Positions 1-5,962 of a stretch of DNA of 5,962 bases are shown here, in pieces; the stretch's first letter is position 1, and the number at the start of each line of letters is the position of its first letter. The stretch covers positions 1 through 5,962 of the forward strand of contig JAGNMH010000370.1 of the NCBI GenBank assembly GCA_017991275.1. The letters run 5' to 3'. Origin of the DNA: Acidobacteriota bacterium. Lineage in GTDB: Bacteria > Acidobacteriota > Blastocatellia > RBC074. The notes below the pieces were generated by a model. The model was not told the origin of the DNA. It saw nothing but the letters and a program-made list of their open reading frames with translations, and did not search any database. The position numbers and the translations under genes are program-made.

Positions 1-1
1 T

Positions 2-1540
2 CGTCGCATTCCTGACAGTTTGCAGTTGGCTGCGCGTTTCGCCTTTCCACCAATTGGTCAGCACAATTTCGCCGTAAGCTCCGTCCCGTTTTATCAGTGG
101 AGTCATCTGCAAATAACTGCTCAGTTCCAGCAACCGTTGGCTTTCGTCGCCAACCGGAATCAGTTCGACGGTTTCTATGATTCGTCGCCCGTGCTTTTGC
201 AAATAGCTGCTGGCGTTGGGGTCTTCGGCAAAAAAGCCTTTGACGTATTCCAACGATTCTTCGCCGTCGAGTTTGATCGTTTCCGGCGGTTTGAACGAAA
301 GAGCATGTAGCCCCGCCTTCAGGCGGCGGCCTTCTCTGACAATCTTTTCGGCAAAGTTCAGGTAGCACGCGGCACAGCGGCTGATTTCGTTTTCGCTGCG
401 AATCCATCCTGAGGCTCGGCGGCTGAGTTGTTCGCGCAGCGTAGGGCGATAAACCAGCGCGCGAAGTTTCGCGTACAACTCCTTCTCTTCGTCAGGCCCG
501 GCGGTGACTTTCAGACAAACATCGTCTGGCAATTCTGCGAACTGGCCGAAGTCAGTCACGATGACCGGCTTGCCAGCGCCCAGCGAGCGAATCAGCGTAC
601 CAGAAGTTTCTCCGGCAGTCGGGAAACGCAAATTGACGATCACGTCTGCGGCTTTCAAGTAACGAAAGAAATCTTTTTCGGTCGTGTAACCGGTGATGCG
701 AACGCGGTCGCCAAGCCCCATTTCTTCGATCAACGGAGCGACGCTCCATTTCCAATGGTCTTCGCCGACGATCAAATACATCGCGTTCGGAGCCACAGCC
801 AGCAAACGTTTGAACGCAGCCAACACCGTAGGAATTCGTTTGGCTTGAGTGACAAAACCGTGTGAAGCGATGACCCAGGCGTCTTCTGGAATGCCCAGGC
901 TTCGTCGGCATTCAGCGGCGTCCAGTTCGTCCAGTTCATAAGTTTGCGTAGCCAGATGATGCGGAATGATTTCAACCGGCGTCTCAGCGTTTACGGCTTC
1001 AGACAAACCTTCAAGCTGAGAGGCCGCAAAAGCGTTGTGCGTAATGACGCCCAAACTGCTGGCGACCAGGCGACGATTCAGCGGCATCAAGAACTGTTGA
1101 TACTCGCTGCCGACTCCCAACGCGCGCATCTCGGCTACGCGAGAACCCAGCCGCCCGTAAGCGTAAAACAGTTCGTCCCAATAAGCGTCTTCGTCTTTGC
1201 GGCCAAGCGTTCGCCACGCGATCAGGTGATGCAGACAGTGTTCGTGCAGCACCAGCAAACCCGGAGTTTGCAGCGCGCGTTCGTACACAAATTCGTGATG
1301 CGGATTGTTGCCTTGATGGTAAATGCAGAGGTCGAACGGCTGCTGGCTGTTGATTTCGTCGAAGTGGGTTGCGTCGTGAACAGAGTAATCCGCGTGATGC
1401 TGATTCAATCGCAACTCATCGGCTTGCTCGACAAAAACCGTGATGTCAGCGCCTTTGGCCAGATACGGCAAAAGCTCGGCGCTGTAATCGGCAATGCCGG
1501 ATTTGCTGGGAGGCAACGGACTAAAATAAGCAAGGCGCAT
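2..1540 (-). CDS. Family-4 (GT-B) glycosyltransferase with C-terminal extension, 3' end cut by window edge
   Basis: Likely transfers a sugar from a nucleotide-sugar donor during surface glycan synthesis; donor and acceptor cannot be read from the sequence. Reading from ATG 1540 gives 513 codons without a stop up to base 2, so the C-terminus lies outside. Residues 1-30 carry the GT4 start (MRLAYFSPLPPSKSGIADYS), and an HGFVTQAKRIPTVLAAF segment (227-243) opens the donor-binding half. VINLRF-like sequence (VIVNLRF, 300-306) leads into PTAGETSGTLIRSLGAGKPV (307-326), the usual donor-site block. E311 is the first Glu of the E-X7-E motif, but the second position is S319. The GT domain ends near residue 400. 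After a linker, residues 428-513 form another segment; LLELSSYLQMTPLIK (470-484) resembles the opening of a class I SAM-dependent methyltransferase fold. That second assignment is tentative. The start lies 7 bases after the lgt stop with no clear Shine-Dalgarno, so translation may be coupled to lgt. Confidence 0.85.
   Translation of the reverse strand, partial: MRLAYFSPLPPSKSGIADYSAELLPYLAKGADITVFVEQADELRLNQHHADYSVHDATHFDEINSQQPFDLCIYHQGNNPHHEFVYERALQTPGLLVLHEHCLHHLIAWRTLGRKDEDAYWDELFYAYGRLGSRVAEMRALGVGSEYQQFLMPLNRRLVASSLGVITHNAFAASQLEGLSEAVNAETPVEIIPHHLATQTYELDELDAAECRRSLGIPEDAWVIASHGFVTQAKRIPTVLAAFKRLLAVAPNAMYLIVGEDHWKWSVAPLIEEMGLGDRVRITGYTTEKDFFRYLKAADVIVNLRFPTAGETSGTLIRSLGAGKPVIVTDFGQFAELPDDVCLKVTAGPDEEKELYAKLRALVYRPTLREQLSRRASGWIRSENEISRCAACYLNFAEKIVREGRRLKAGLHALSFKPPETIKLDGEESLEYVKGFFAEDPNASSYLQKHGRRIIETVELIPVGDESQRLLELSSYLQMTPLIKRDGAYGEIVLTNWWKGETRSQLQTVRNAT
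311..331. repeat. GC-rich palindrome inside the glycosyltransferase linker
   Basis: Bases 313-326 form an inverted repeat, CCGCCT-TC-AGGCGG, with 6-base perfect arms and a 2-base centre, embedded in a GC-rich block richer in G and C than its surroundings. It lies in frame in the glycosyltransferase gene and encodes GRRLKAG (residues 404-410), between the GT domain and the C-terminal segment, where an insertion would be tolerated. It looks like a dispersed REP-type or MITE-remnant palindrome, but only one copy occurs here, so repeat status is inferred. Confidence 0.4.
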
Positions 1541-1547
1541 GCGATTT

Positions 1548-2438
1548 TCAGATTGCGGATTGCGGCCCTTTCTGAATGCCGATGGCGGATTCTCTTTGAC
1601 TTCGCAGTCTGTAAATAAATCCAATCAGAGCGCCGATGAAAAACAGCACGGCGATGAATTGAGAAGTCGAAAGTCCGAACAGTTCTCCGCGCGGATCGTC
1701 TCGCCAGAATTCGACAATGAAGCGAGCGACGGAATACAGCATCGCGTAAGCCAGCACAATTTGTCCGTGAAATTTGCGGTGGCGAAACATAAGTAACAGC
1801 AAAATAAAAATCACCAACAGCGCGCCAGCTTCGTAAAGCTGGGTCGGATGAAGATTCAGCGGCGCGGTCAGGCTGCCAAGTTTGTCCGCCCAAACTCCAC
1901 GTTGAATCGAATCGCCAAGCTGTTCGACAATCGTCGGCACGCCTGTGGCTTCGTAACCTTTTTCGGTGAAATGAACTCCGCACCACGCCGAAGTCGGTTT
2001 GCCCCAACAACATCCAGCGCTGAAACAACCCAACCGCCCGATCATGTGACCGATGGCTATTCCGGGCGCAAAAGCGTCGGCAGTTCTCCACCACGGCATT
2101 TTGTATTTACGCATGACGATTACCGAAGCGATCACCGCTCCGATAAAGCCGCCGTAAAAAACCCCATTCGAGCGCAGAAAATCCAGGCTGAAAATCGCTC
2201 CGATGTTGCCGCTGTAACGGTCGTTCCATTCGGTGATGATAAGCAACAGCTTTGAGCCGACCAGCGAAGCCACCAGCACCCACAAACCCAGATCGTATAC
2301 TTTCTGTTTGTCCAAACCGTCGCGTGCCGCCAGTCTGGACATCACCCACAGGCCGACGATAAACGAAATCGCCACCAGCAAACCGTAAGTGTAGATCGTG
2401 AAGTTGAAGTAAGGGATTTTGAAAAGTTCTGGAAACAT
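1548..2438 (-). CDS. lgt: Phosphatidylglycerol--prolipoprotein diacylglyceryl transferase
   Basis: Inner-membrane enzyme of the first lipoprotein maturation step: it moves diacylglycerol from phosphatidylglycerol to the lipobox cysteine of prolipoproteins. The protein has 296 residues, normal for the family, with about seven hydrophobic segments (roughly 12-32, 48-68, 94-110, 120-135, 205-218, 226-243, 256-277). The Lgt signature is at 131-149 (HMIGRLGCFSAGCCWGKPT), with R135 matching the essential signature Arg. HPTQLYEA is at 197-204 and RFIVEFWRDD at 239-248; R239 and E243 appear to match the functional Arg and Glu of E. coli Lgt. Y18 in the first membrane segment is also family-like. Two positions differ from E. 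coli: the segment around E. coli His103 reads FYGG (Y95), and the signature's Asn is C138. The last ten residues are encoded by a short tandem repeat and look non-conserved. The start is 11 bases downstream of lspA; no strong Shine-Dalgarno is visible. Confidence 0.96.
   Translation of the reverse strand: MFPELFKIPYFNFTIYTYGLLVAISFIVGLWVMSRLAARDGLDKQKVYDLGLWVLVASLVGSKLLLIITEWNDRYSGNIGAIFSLDFLRSNGVFYGGFIGAVIASVIVMRKYKMPWWRTADAFAPGIAIGHMIGRLGCFSAGCCWGKPTSAWCGVHFTEKGYEATGVPTIVEQLGDSIQRGVWADKLGSLTAPLNLHPTQLYEAGALLVIFILLLLMFRHRKFHGQIVLAYAMLYSVARFIVEFWRDDPRGELFGLSTSQFIAVLFFIGALIGFIYRLRSQRESAIGIQKGPQSAI
1551..1565. repeat. Two-copy heptamer repeat at the 3' end of lgt
   Basis: The plus strand reads GATTGCG twice in tandem followed by G. 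On the coding strand this gives the last codons of lgt (ending Q-S-A-I) just before its TGA, with a degenerate third unit (CTGAAAAT) running through the stop into the 7-base spacer before the glycosyltransferase ATG. Two copies are weak evidence and may be chance. Confidence 0.3.
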
Positions 2439-2449
2439 AAGTTTTGAAT

Positions 2450-2986
2450 TCAGCCTTCGGGTTGAATGTTTTCTTCAGAAACGGCGGCTTGCCCGTCAGA
2501 TTTGATTTTCGTTTCGCGCTCTTCAAACAGCATTTCCAGCGCCAGCAAAACGGCTCCGATGCAAATCGCCGTGTCGGCCAGATTGAAAATCGGCCATGAG
2601 TATTCGTCTCGCCAATGAAAGCCCAGAAAATCCACGACTTCGCCCAACCGAACGCGGTCAACCAAATTGCCTACAATGCCGGCCAGTAGCAGCGATAAAG
2701 CCAGGCTCAATCTGACTTTTCCCTGCGGAGTGCGAAGTAAATAGATCGAAACAAACGCAGTCGCCGTCAGCGAAATCGCAGCGAAAATCCAACGAGGGTC
2801 GAACTCTCCATCGGCGAACATGCTGAACGCCACGCCTCGGTTGGTGGCGTAAACCAGCCGGAAAAATCCCGGAATGACTTCGAGCAAAACAACAGGCTTG
2901 AGCTTTGCCACAGCCCAAGCCTTTGTCAGTTGATCGGCGGCCATTACCACAACCGCAATAATGAAATAAGGAAGTTTGGTTTTCAT
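2450..2986 (-). CDS. lspA: Lipoprotein signal peptidase (signal peptidase II)
   Basis: Aspartic membrane protease that cuts the signal peptide just before the diacylglyceryl-cysteine made by Lgt. From ATG 2986 it has 178 residues, slightly longer than the usual 160-170 because of a charged C-terminal tail of about 23 residues. Four hydrophobic segments lie near 5-22, 65-84, 93-109 and 130-154. Family motifs are present in order: DQLTKAW (18-24), TNRGVAFSMF (48-57), GNLVDRVRLGEVVDFL (106-121) and FNLADTAI (134-141). The catalytic pair is D110 (bases 2657-2659) and D138 (bases 2573-2575). An in-frame TTG at 2995 would add three residues (M-R-R). I prefer ATG 2986 because GAGG (2990-2993) precedes it and overlaps the TTG, although the 3-base spacer is short. 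It sits between the small coiled-coil gene and lgt, its pathway partner. Confidence 0.96.
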   Translation of the reverse strand: MKTKLPYFIIAVVVMAADQLTKAWAVAKLKPVVLLEVIPGFFRLVYATNRGVAFSMFADGEFDPRWIFAAISLTATAFVSIYLLRTPQGKVRLSLALSLLLAGIVGNLVDRVRLGEVVDFLGFHWRDEYSWPIFNLADTAICIGAVLLALEMLFEERETKIKSDGQAAVSEENIQPEG

Positions 2987-3007
2987 TCGCCTCAAAACAT
3001 CTCAGGA

Positions 3008-3271
3008 CTAATGCAGGTTTACTCTCGACCGCAAGTCGCGGATTTCGTCTTTGATGTACAAATGCTCCCGGATGAAAACGTCCACCTTTTGGTCGAGTTC
3101 ACGAACTTGACGGCTAAGCTGTAAAAACATGTCGTTCATTTCAGTCCGCAAACTACCTTCCATGTTACCCATTTGAGCAGAGATCAACTCAAACTGCTTC
3201 TTGACGAACTCCTGAAATTCAAGTTCCTGTGTTGATCTGTTTTCCAGGTCGTTACCATTATTTCCCGACAT
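3008..3271 (-). CDS. Small coiled-coil protein of unknown function
   Basis: An 87-residue, soluble, highly charged protein with no cysteine, no signal peptide and no membrane segment; I do not recognise a named family. After a polar, Asn-rich N-terminus (about residues 1-13), residues 20-84 look like one continuous helix. Hydrophobic residues at 34, 37, 41, 45, 48, 52, 56, 59, 63, 66, 73, 77, 80 and 84 are spaced 3-4-4 at first (hendecad-like) and then 3-4 (heptad), which suggests a parallel oligomeric coiled coil. The start is firm: AGGAGG lies 6 bases before ATG 3271. A longer reading from TTG 3290-3292 would run through this ribosome site and is rejected. It lies 56 bases after ileS and 21 bases before lspA on the same strand, so it is probably co-transcribed with them. 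Its role may be structural or as an adaptor, but that is a guess from shape alone. Confidence 0.8.
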   Translation of the reverse strand: MSGNNGNDLENRSTQELEFQEFVKKQFELISAQMGNMEGSLRTEMNDMFLQLSRQVRELDQKVDVFIREHLYIKDEIRDLRSRVNLH

Positions 3272-3277
3272 ATTGTT

Positions 3278-3283
3278 CCTCCT
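3278..3283 (-). promoter_or_regulatory. Strong Shine-Dalgarno (AGGAGG) for the small coiled-coil gene
   Basis: A perfect AGGAGG reads on the minus strand, followed by the 6-base spacer AACAAT and then ATG 3271. It is the best ribosome binding site in the window; lspA has only a close-set GAGG, and lgt and the glycosyltransferase gene have no clear one. It decides the start of the 87-residue gene and suggests that this protein is translated well relative to its neighbours. Confidence 0.85.
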
Positions 3284-3327
3284 AAAATTCAAAGGTTAGC
3301 GGGTGGCCGACGGCAATTAGACTACCG

Positions 3328-5962
3328 TTACTGCATCTGTTCAAGGTTCGTCGCACAGCGGCGGCAAGCTCCGGGATAGCGCGAGTCAGCACTCACATCC
3401 GACGTGTAATGCCAACAGCGTTCGCACTTTTCACCTTCAGCGCGAGCCACTTCAACTTTCAATTCATTGCCGTCTGTTAGTTCAACGCCTGAAACGATGA
3501 AGAAGAATCGAAGGTCTTCGCCAAATGATTCCAGAAAGTTGCGCGTGTCGGCATCGGCTGAAATCGTGATCTTCGATTCCAGAGCCGAACCGATCAGCTT
3601 GGCGGTGCGCGCGTCTTCCAGAGACTTGGTGACCGTATTGCGAATCTCGAATAAGCGTTCGTACCGCGCCAGCAAATCAGCGTTGGTCAACGATTCGTCG
3701 TAAGTCGGGAAAACCGTCAAGTGAACTGACTCGGCTTCGGCTTTTGCGCCGGGGATGTTTTCCCAAATTTCATCCGCCGTGAAGACCAGAATCGGCGCAG
3801 CCAGTCGCGCAAAACGATGGACGATTTCATACAGCGCAGTTTGAGCCGAGCGCCGCGCCAGCGATTTCGGCGCGTAGGTGTAAAGCCTGTCTTTCAGAAT
3901 GTCGAAGTAAAGCGACGACAATTCAATCGTCGCAAAGCCATACAGCGCGCGATAAACTTCGGTGAAATCGTATCGTTCGTAAGCTTCCAGAGCTTTTTTG
4001 GTCACGTCGTTCATCGCCGTCATCGCCCAGCGATCAACTTCAAACATCTCCGCCATCGGCACGCTGTCCGTCTTGGGGTCAAAACCATCCAGGTTGCCCA
4101 GACAGTAACGCGCAGTGTTTCTAAGCTTGCGGTAAGCGTCGGAAATCCGTTTCAGGATTTCGTCCGAAACGCGCATGTCTTCGTGGTAATTCAGCGCCGA
4201 AGCCCACAGCCGTAAAATCTCCGCGCCGCTGGTTTTCAGCACCGTGCCAAGTTCAACGCCAGTGCCTTTCGACTTGGACATCTTGTCGCCACTGACATCA
4301 ACGACCCAGCCGTAGGTGATGACTTCACGGTAAGGCGCTTGTCCTTTAACTTCCAATCCAACCACCAGCGACGAATTGAACCAGCCTCGAAACTGGTCGC
4401 CGCCTTCCAGGTAAACATTCGCCGGGTAAGACAAACCGTATTCTTTCAGCACGGCAATCGAACTCGCGCCCGAATCGAACCACACATCCAGAATGTCCAT
4501 TTCTTTCCGCAAGTTGGACGAACCGCATTTGCAAGTCGCGCCCTCTGGCAACAAGTCTTTGGCTTCGCGTTCGTACCAGGCGTCGGCGGATTCTTTTTCA
4601 AAAATGTCCGCGATGTGGTTGATGACCTTCGGGTCGCAAAGCGTATCGCCGCAATCGTCGCAATAAAAAACCGTGATCGGCACGCCCCAGGTTCGTTGGC
4701 GAGAAATGCACCAGTCCGGGCGATCCTTGAACATGCTCTTCATCCGGTCGCGCCCCCAGGCTGGATACCATTCGACGCTATCGCAGGCGGCAATCGCGCG
4801 TTCGTTCAGCTTCGTCGCCGTCATCGAAATAAACCATTGAGGCGTCGCCCGGAAGATGACCGGATTGTGACAGCGCCAGCAATGCGGATATTGATGCTGG
4901 AAGGATTCGACTTTCAGCAACGCGCCAATTTCCTGCAAGTGATTGATAACGGCTTTGTTACCGTCGCGTTCGGCGTCGGCTTTGGTGATCGGCACAACTC
5001 GAAGCCCGGCGAAATGCTCAACGTCTTTCATAAAAAAGCCGCGTCCGTCCACAGGGTTATAAGCGTCAATGCCGTAAGCTTTGCTGATGACGTAATCTTC
5101 GTAACCATGTCCCGGAGCCGTATGAACCGCGCCCGTTCCGGCTTCGAGCGTGACATGATCGCCCAGCATCAACAGACTGTCGCGTTCGATAAACGGATGA
5201 CGAGCTTTCAACCGGTCAAACTTTTCGCCGCTGTACGTGCCAATGACTTCCTGATTTTCCCAACCGGCTTTCGCCGCCACTTGCTCCAACAACCCACTGG
5301 CGACAATGAAGATTTCTCCGCCGACCGAAACCGCGCTGTATTCAAACTCAGGATTCAAGCTGATAGCCAAATTAGCTGGCAACGTCCACGGAGTCGTCGT
5401 CCAGATGACGATGCTGACCTGTTTGCCAGCCAGCGCAGCGTCAATTTTGTCAGCGTCTGGAAACGGAAACTTGACGTAAATCGAATGGCTGGTGTGATCT
5501 TTATGTTCAATTTCGGCTTCGGCCAGCGAAGTCGCGCAACTAATGCACCAATGAACCGGGCGCATGCCTTTGTAGACCGAACCTTTTTCGACGAACTTGC
5601 CGAAGCAACGAACGATGTCGGCCTGATACCGAAAGTTCATTGTCTGATAAGGGTTGTCCCATTCGCCCAAAATGCCTGCGCGTTTGAAATCGTCGCGCTG
5701 AATGGCCAGAAACTTTTCCGCGTGTTTGCGCGCTGCGCGGCGAATTTCCACCGCTGGCATTTCGTTCTTTTTGGAGCCGAGCGCCTCTTCGACTTTGATT
5801 TCAATCGGCAAGCCGTGACAATCCCAACCCGGCACATACGGCGCCCAATTCCCCATCATCGAACGCGACTTGACGCAGAAATCCTTCAGGGTTTTGTTCA
5901 GAATGTGGCCAATGTGAAGCCGTCCGTTGGCATACGGCGGCCCATCGTGAAGCACGTAAACC
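3328..5962 (-). CDS. ileS: Isoleucyl-tRNA synthetase, N-terminus cut by window edge
   Basis: Class I aminoacyl-tRNA synthetase charging tRNA-Ile in the cytoplasm, with editing of misactivated valine. The window holds 877 codons to the TAA at 3328; the family is about 930-950 residues, so roughly 55-70 N-terminal residues are missing. Numbering from the valine of VLHDGPPYANG (bases 5953-5955): HIGH at 14-17, GWDCHGLPIE at 43-52, editing-domain Thr-rich peptide WTTTPWTLPAN at 185-195, and editing-site GTGAVHTAPGHGYEDY at 273-288 with the presumed editing Asp D287. DVWFDSG (490-496), GGDQFRGWFNSSL (518-530) and KMSKS (558-562) complete the catalytic core. The anticodon-binding domain follows at about 635-800. 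A C-terminal zinc finger has C844, C847, C864 and C867. GWFNSSL is the form seen in the ordinary bacterial IleS rather than the eukaryote-like, mupirocin-resistant type. An insert carries CDDC (432-435) and CKC (475-477), perhaps a second metal knuckle. No frameshift is seen. Confidence 0.98.
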   Translation of the reverse strand, partial: VYVLHDGPPYANGRLHIGHILNKTLKDFCVKSRSMMGNWAPYVPGWDCHGLPIEIKVEEALGSKKNEMPAVEIRRAARKHAEKFLAIQRDDFKRAGILGEWDNPYQTMNFRYQADIVRCFGKFVEKGSVYKGMRPVHWCISCATSLAEAEIEHKDHTSHSIYVKFPFPDADKIDAALAGKQVSIVIWTTTPWTLPANLAISLNPEFEYSAVSVGGEIFIVASGLLEQVAAKAGWENQEVIGTYSGEKFDRLKARHPFIERDSLLMLGDHVTLEAGTGAVHTAPGHGYEDYVISKAYGIDAYNPVDGRGFFMKDVEHFAGLRVVPITKADAERDGNKAVINHLQEIGALLKVESFQHQYPHCWRCHNPVIFRATPQWFISMTATKLNERAIAACDSVEWYPAWGRDRMKSMFKDRPDWCISRQRTWGVPITVFYCDDCGDTLCDPKVINHIADIFEKESADAWYEREAKDLLPEGATCKCGSSNLRKEMDILDVWFDSGASSIAVLKEYGLSYPANVYLEGGDQFRGWFNSSLVVGLEVKGQAPYREVITYGWVVDVSGDKMSKSKGTGVELGTVLKTSGAEILRLWASALNYHEDMRVSDEILKRISDAYRKLRNTARYCLGNLDGFDPKTDSVPMAEMFEVDRWAMTAMNDVTKKALEAYERYDFTEVYRALYGFATIELSSLYFDILKDRLYTYAPKSLARRSAQTALYEIVHRFARLAAPILVFTADEIWENIPGAKAEAESVHLTVFPTYDESLTNADLLARYERLFEIRNTVTKSLEDARTAKLIGSALESKITISADADTRNFLESFGEDLRFFFIVSGVELTDGNELKVEVARAEGEKCERCWHYTSDVSADSRYPGACRRCATNLEQMQ

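Noticed and set aside
428..865. 145-codon plus-strand open frame
   Set aside because: It lies opposite the core of the glycosyltransferase gene, has no ribosome site of note and no recognisable motif.
944..1618. 224-codon plus-strand open frame antisense to the glycosyltransferase gene and the lgt 3' end
   Set aside because: The translation has no recognisable domain and runs across the boundary of two real genes; the minus-strand frame has clear GT4 motifs, so this is a shadow frame.
1405..2094. 229-codon minus-strand open frame overlapping lgt and the glycosyltransferase gene
   Set aside because: It is out of frame with Lgt, whose signature motifs are intact over the same bases, and its Arg/Ser/His-rich translation is typical of a shadow frame.
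2107..2661. 184-codon minus-strand open frame across the lspA-lgt junction
   Set aside because: It is a frame-shifted reading of two genes that each have full catalytic motifs; no domain is visible.
3269..3292. Longer start (TTG 3292) for the coiled-coil gene, giving 94 residues
   Set aside because: The extra codons read through the AGGAGG ribosome site that serves ATG 3271 at ideal spacing.
3284..3327. Possible promoter or terminator between ileS and the coiled-coil gene
   Set aside because: Only a tight GCCG-T-CGGC inverted repeat with a 1-base centre is present, with no T-run, and no convincing -35/-10 pair was found.

Overview
The window reads as one gene cluster, entirely on the minus strand, from a bacterium with about 50% GC. 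The order in the direction of transcription (high to low coordinates) is ileS (5' end cut by the window edge), a small coiled-coil gene, lspA, lgt, and a glycosyltransferase gene whose 3' end is cut by the left edge. The style of the proteins suggests an Acidobacteriota-type organism, perhaps Blastocatellia. The clues are the Cys-rich GCCWGKPT form of the Lgt signature, the family-4 glycosyltransferase with a C-terminal extension, and a short coiled-coil protein beside housekeeping genes. This placement is an inference from family resemblance and is not proven by the sequence.

Layout: 3328-5962 holds nearly all of isoleucyl-tRNA synthetase. A 56-base gap follows, containing the clearest Shine-Dalgarno in the window, which fixes the start of an 87-residue coiled-coil protein (3008-3271). 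Next, 21 bases on, is lspA (2450-2986), then 11 bases on lgt (1548-2438), then 7 bases on the glycosyltransferase gene (2-1540, still open at the edge). Gaps are short and I see no terminator-like hairpin between genes, so co-transcription is likely. No stretch over 300 bases lacks a gene.

How the genes relate: Lgt attaches diacylglycerol to the lipobox cysteine of prolipoproteins and LspA then removes the signal peptide, so the two consecutive steps of lipoprotein maturation lie side by side. ileS next to lspA is a widespread bacterial linkage. The glycosyltransferase points to cell-surface glycan assembly, and its C-terminal part looks like the beginning of a second domain, possibly a methyltransferase. 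No tRNA, rRNA, CRISPR array, insertion sequence or phage gene was seen. The less ordinary items are the two-domain glycosyltransferase, a GC-rich palindrome inside its linker, and the uncharacterised coiled-coil protein. I found no convincing evidence of a wholly new system.
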